From the NCBI RefSeq assembly GCF_965227725.1, contig NZ_CBDDGH010000001.1:806001-870000 (forward strand): a stretch of DNA of 64,000 nucleotides, in the 5' to 3' direction. Under the pieces are notes generated by a model that saw only the letters and a list, made by a program, of their open reading frames with translations, was not told where the DNA came from and ran no database searches. Shown here piece after piece: positions 61,041 to 64,000 of this stretch (position 1 is the first letter of the stretch; every line of letters starts with the position of its first letter). A program made the position numbers and the translations under genes. Origin of the DNA: Shimia sp965227725. GTDB lineage: Bacteria; Pseudomonadota; Alphaproteobacteria; Rhodobacterales; Rhodobacteraceae.

Positions 61041-61121
61041 TGTTCACCTTGTTTATCTGGGCAATCTGCTCTGCGCAGTTGTCCCACAGTGCCCAAGCAG
61101 GCTCAAGCCCGAAGCGTGCGT

Positions 61122-61406
61122 TTAGCCCAGAAGGATAGACGGCAGGATGTAATCACGCAGCGAGATGATGATCACGAAGACCACCAGCGGCGCAAGATCC
61201 AGCGGGCGCGTGTCAGGCAGCACCCGGCGCACCGGCTCATAGATCGGCTCCAGCAAACGGTTCAGACCGGTCCAGATTTGCGCCACGATCGGCTGACGCA
61301 GGTTCAAGACCTGAAAATTGATCAGCCAGCTCATGATGATATGCGCCAACATAAAGAAGAAGGCGATGTCCAGGATCAGTCTCAGCGGACCGTAAATTGC
61401 CATCAT
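61122..61406 (-). CDS. YggT-family membrane protein
   Basis: Small inner-membrane protein of 94 residues with two hydrophobic segments at about 5-30 and 72-90. It shows the YggT pattern AHIIMSWLINF, the NRLLEPIYEPVRRVLPDTRPLDLAPLVVF turn and a final LRDYILPSILLG. The start MMAIYG at 61406 follows a GGAG ribosome site six bases upstream. The family is broadly conserved but its role is poorly defined; some members influence osmotic shock response or chloroplast membranes. It lies 81 bases upstream of recQ on the same strand. Confidence 0.88.
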   Translation of the reverse strand: MMAIYGPLRLILDIAFFFMLAHIIMSWLINFQVLNLRQPIVAQIWTGLNRLLEPIYEPVRRVLPDTRPLDLAPLVVFVIIISLRDYILPSILLG

Positions 61407-61532
61407 GGAGGGCTCCTTTGCTGCGATTGGCCCACAGTTAAGCACCAAGCGCAAAAAGCACAAGACTGACGCGAGGAAGTCGGTTGACGAACCGTTTAAA
61501 GCAGCCTTGAAGGGCGTGCAAAGGAGAGCCCC

Positions 61533-62069
61533 ATGTACCCTGTCATGCGCATGATCAAAGAGTTGGTCAAATACCGCAACGCCACGCCTCTGCCGCTGAC
61601 CGGCACACATGTGTCCGAGCACCGCTGCTGGCCCTCTGACATTGATCTGTGGATGGAGCTCAACAACGGCCGCACCCTGACGCTGTTTGATCTGGGGCGC
61701 ATTCCGCTGGCGAGCCGCATTGGCTTGGTCCCTGTCCTGCGCAAAAACAAATGGAGCATGACGATGGCCGGGGCCACGGTACGCTATCGCCGGCGTATCC
61801 GGACTTTTGAGAAAATCGAAATGCGCAGCCGGACGGCCTATTGGGACGAACGCTTTGTCTACATTGAGCAATCCATGTGGAAGCAGAACGGCGAATGCGC
61901 CAACCATGCGCTCTATCGTGCGGCGATCACCAACCGCCAAGGCATTGTGCCACCGGCAGAGGTGATGGAGGCTCTGGGCCGTGACGAAAGCTCCCCACCA
62001 GCCCCGGAATGGATCAAAGCCTGGATTGATGCCGAAGCAACACGGCCCTGGCCGCCCATGCAGGAATAA
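61533..62069 (+). CDS. Acyl-CoA thioesterase-like hotdog-fold protein
   Basis: 178-residue hotdog-fold protein of the 4HBT_2/FcbC-like type. Seen elements are an LPLTGTHVSEHRCWPSDIDLWMELNNGRTLTLFDLGR segment with the DIDLWMELNNGR core and a MAGATVRYRRRIRTFEKIEMR strand. It has no signal peptide. The ATG at 61533 has a GGAGAG ribosome site. The related families include thioesterases and hydroxybenzoyl-CoA thioesterases. The substrate is not indicated by context, and MFS and lipoprotein genes follow. Confidence 0.82.
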   Translation: MYPVMRMIKELVKYRNATPLPLTGTHVSEHRCWPSDIDLWMELNNGRTLTLFDLGRIPLASRIGLVPVLRKNKWSMTMAGATVRYRRRIRTFEKIEMRSRTAYWDERFVYIEQSMWKQNGECANHALYRAAITNRQGIVPPAEVMEALGRDESSPPAPEWIKAWIDAEATRPWPPMQE

Positions 62070-62124
62070 CTTGCTATGGTTGATCCTTCCTGTCTAATTG
62101 AAGCTAAAGTCCGGGGGGATGCGG

Positions 62125-63483
62125 ATGAACAAGACGGCAACAAAAAAGCGCATCTGGGGTTGGTTCTTTTTTGATTGGGCAAGCCAGCCTTACAACACCC
62201 TTCTGATCACATTTATCTTTGCGCCCTACATCAAAGACCTGATTGGCGACGGTGCAGAGGCGCAGGCCGCCTGGGGATTTGGGATCGCTGCGGCCGGTGT
62301 GATCATCGCCGTGCTTGCCCCTGTGCTGGGCGCCTTGTCTGACAGCTCTGGCAACCGACTGCGCTGGATATGGCTGTTCTCGGTGATGTATGTGGTTGGC
62401 GCCTTTGGCCTTTGGTGGGCCGCGCCGGACAACTTCAATCTGCTGTGGACCCTGACCCTCTTTGCCATAGGCATGATCGGGATGGAGTTCGCCACGATTT
62501 TCACCAACTCGATGCTGCCGGATCTGGGCAGCAAAGAGGAGATCGGACGTATCTCCGGCAACGGTTGGGCCTTTGGCTATCTCGGCGGATTGGTCGGGCT
62601 GGTGGTCATGCTCACACTGTTTGCCGAAAACGCGGAAACCGGCAAAACGCTGATCGGGAAAGATCCGCTCTTCGGGCTGGATGCAGAGCAGCGTGAAGGC
62701 ACACGGTTTGTCGGCCCGCTTACCGCGATCTGGTATGCGGTCTTCATGATCCCCTTCTTCCTGTGGGTGCGTGATCCGCGCCCCACCAAAGCGCCCAAAG
62801 GCGCTGTGGGCAAAGCGCTCACCGATGTCTGGGGAACAATCCGCAACCTGCCGCAAACCCCTTCTTTGTTTGCCTATCTCGGCAGCTCCATGTTCTACCG
62901 TGACGCGCTGAACGGCATGTATACCTTCGGCGGCATCTATGCGGCAGGCGTGCTGCAGTGGTCTGTGGTCGATGTGGGTATCTTTGGCATTCTGGCGATC
63001 ATCGCAGGCGCAGTCTTTGCTTGGCTTGGCGGCAAGGCTGACACGAAATTTGGCCCAAAGCCGGTGATCAATATCTGCATTCTGCTGCTCTGCGGAGTGG
63101 CGATTTCCATCATCTTTGTGTCCCGTGAAAGCGTCTTTGGGATGGCGGTCGGACCGGAGTCCAATCTGCCGGATTACACCTTCTATGTGTTTGGCGCGAT
63201 CATTGGTGCGGCGGGTGGCGTGATCCAGTCCGCAAGCCGCACAATGATGGTGCGTCAATCCATTCCGGGGCGCACCGCTGAGTCCTTTGGGCTCTACGCG
63301 CTGGCAGGCAAGGCCACCTCCTTCATTGCCCCATTTCTCATCGGTGTGATGACCACATTGTCAGACAGTCAACAGATTGGCGTGACCCCGCTGATCGCGC
63401 TTTTCTTGGTGGGGCTGATCCTGCTACGCTGGGTTGACCCAGAGGGAGATCGCGCACAATGGGGCCACGCCTCTTCATCCTGA
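62125..63483 (+). CDS. MFS transporter, UMF1/Atg22-like family
   Basis: Membrane transporter of 452 residues with about 12 hydrophobic segments. The N-terminus IWGWFFFDWASQPYNTLLITFIFAPY is characteristic of the UMF1 (Atg22-like) group; the key part is FFFDWASQPYNTLL. The start is the second ATG of the pair at 62119/62125, since GGGGGA sits five bases before it. UMF1 proteins export or import unknown small molecules; the yeast homologue effluxes amino acids from the vacuole. The 3' end overlaps mepA by 25 bases, suggesting coupled expression. Confidence 0.86.
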   Translation: MNKTATKKRIWGWFFFDWASQPYNTLLITFIFAPYIKDLIGDGAEAQAAWGFGIAAAGVIIAVLAPVLGALSDSSGNRLRWIWLFSVMYVVGAFGLWWAAPDNFNLLWTLTLFAIGMIGMEFATIFTNSMLPDLGSKEEIGRISGNGWAFGYLGGLVGLVVMLTLFAENAETGKTLIGKDPLFGLDAEQREGTRFVGPLTAIWYAVFMIPFFLWVRDPRPTKAPKGAVGKALTDVWGTIRNLPQTPSLFAYLGSSMFYRDALNGMYTFGGIYAAGVLQWSVVDVGIFGILAIIAGAVFAWLGGKADTKFGPKPVINICILLLCGVAISIIFVSRESVFGMAVGPESNLPDYTFYVFGAIIGAAGGVIQSASRTMMVRQSIPGRTAESFGLYALAGKATSFIAPFLIGVMTTLSDSQQIGVTPLIALFLVGLILLRWVDPEGDRAQWGHASSS

Positions 63484-64000
63484 TTGCCCTGCTTGGCTTG
63501 GCCGCCTGTCAGGACGACACACCAAAATCTTCGGTGGTGCTCTCCACCCAGCAGGAGGTGCCCGTCGCCATGCAGGGGGTTGCCGCCAAACAGCTTTTTG
63601 GCGCGAAACCCGAAGGCTCAAAGCAAATCAGCACGCCTTATGGCAGCTACGCCAAAGGCTGCCTTGCCGGCGGTGCCGAGCTGGCGGAGACCGGGCCGAC
63701 CTGGCAAGCGATGCGGCTTTCGCGGAACCGCAACTGGGGCCATCCGGAAACCATTTCCTATATTCAGGATCTCTCTGCAAAGGCGGCGCGACAGCCGGGC
63801 TGGCAGGGGCTTTATATCGGAGACATAAGCCAGCCGCGCGGTGGGCCGATGCTCACCGGACACCGTAGCCACCAGCTTGGGCTGGACGTCGATATCTGGA
63901 TGCGCCCAGCAAACTCCCTTTCGCTAAGTGCTTCTGAACGGGAGAATATTTCGTCGATCTCCATGCGGCGCGACAATGGGGCCTATGTCAACAGCAGCTG
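63459..64000 (+). CDS. mepA: Penicillin-insensitive murein endopeptidase MepA (partial, 3' end beyond window)
   Basis: Periplasmic metallo-endopeptidase that cuts peptidoglycan cross-links. 180 residues are visible. A short signal sequence ends in the lipobox-like LGLAAC with C17, so it is probably a lipoprotein. The zinc-binding block GHRSHQLGLDVDIWM is present with its histidines and aspartate, as in E. coli MepA. The ATG at 63459 has an AGGGAGA ribosome site and lies inside the end of the MFS gene. The window ends inside the gene. Confidence 0.85.
   Translation, partial: MGPRLFILIALLGLAACQDDTPKSSVVLSTQQEVPVAMQGVAAKQLFGAKPEGSKQISTPYGSYAKGCLAGGAELAETGPTWQAMRLSRNRNWGHPETISYIQDLSAKAARQPGWQGLYIGDISQPRGGPMLTGHRSHQLGLDVDIWMRPANSLSLSASERENISSISMRRDNGAYVNSS

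Noticed and set aside
59013..61469. Very long open frame antisense to recQ (818 codons, plus strand)
   Set aside because: Runs opposite the intact recQ and the YggT gene; compositional shadow, His/Gln-rich, no family features.
1..64000. CRISPR arrays, rRNA, tRNA, prophage or insertion sequences
   Set aside because: No regularly spaced direct repeats, no T-loop/anticodon structures, and no transposase, integrase or phage structural genes were recognised.

Overview
The window looks like chromosomal DNA of a Roseobacter-group alphaproteobacterium (Rhodobacterales). The basis is the high GC content, the dnaA-dnaN-recF-gyrB block, GANTC (CcrM-type) sites upstream of dnaA, the livH-M-G-F/CoA-ligase/livK arrangement, a motB-flgE-flgK-flgL-flgI flagellar block, and an intergenic repeat of a type I associate with this order. 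I name no genus. There is no rRNA, tRNA, CRISPR array, prophage or insertion sequence that I can support.

Layout. 1-8.75 kb (minus strand): two acyl-CoA dehydrogenases, then a branched-chain-type ABC importer (livH, livM, a frameshifted livG, livF), an acyl-CoA synthetase and a partial livK. A divergent TetR gene follows, and a perfect 16-bp operator lies in the gene-pair intergenic. Together these resemble an uptake, activation and first-oxidation module for a carboxylic acid or branched-chain substrate. 9.5-9.8 kb is a repeat-rich intergenic. 9.8-11.4 kb carries a PfkB-family kinase and nth. 11.4-12.2 kb is a 785-bp gene-free region with six GANTC sites, a near-consensus DnaA box and strong palindromes. 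12.2-19.1 kb is dnaA, dnaN, a solitary PemK/MazF-like gene, a possible small RNA, recF and gyrB.

19.2-28.1 kb holds a haem-type chemoreceptor, a DnaQ-like exonuclease coupled to a TetR gene, a divergent haloalkane dehalogenase, and a MarR/adaptor/RND efflux operon. 28.3-38.4 kb holds a membrane hybrid histidine kinase, an outer-membrane barrel protein, the flagellar block and a PlsC acyltransferase. 38.5-43.8 kb is tamA-tamB. 43.8-48.2 kb is regulatory and metabolic: TetR, an MBL-fold hydrolase, a GlxA-type AraC regulator, an XRE-cupin regulator and a BktB-like thiolase. 48.4-55.9 kb is the periplasmic defence/cell-wall pair alpha-2-macroglobulin and PBP1C. 56-64 kb carries a soluble hybrid kinase, yaaA, recQ, a YggT protein, a thioesterase, a UMF1-type MFS transporter and a partial mepA.

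Most of the window is ordinary chromosomal content. The points most worth a second look are a 96-bp palindromic element present in two copies, the livG frameshift, the MazF-like gene wedged between dnaN and recF with a candidate small RNA after it, the CxxCH chemoreceptor, and the GANTC cluster upstream of dnaA.
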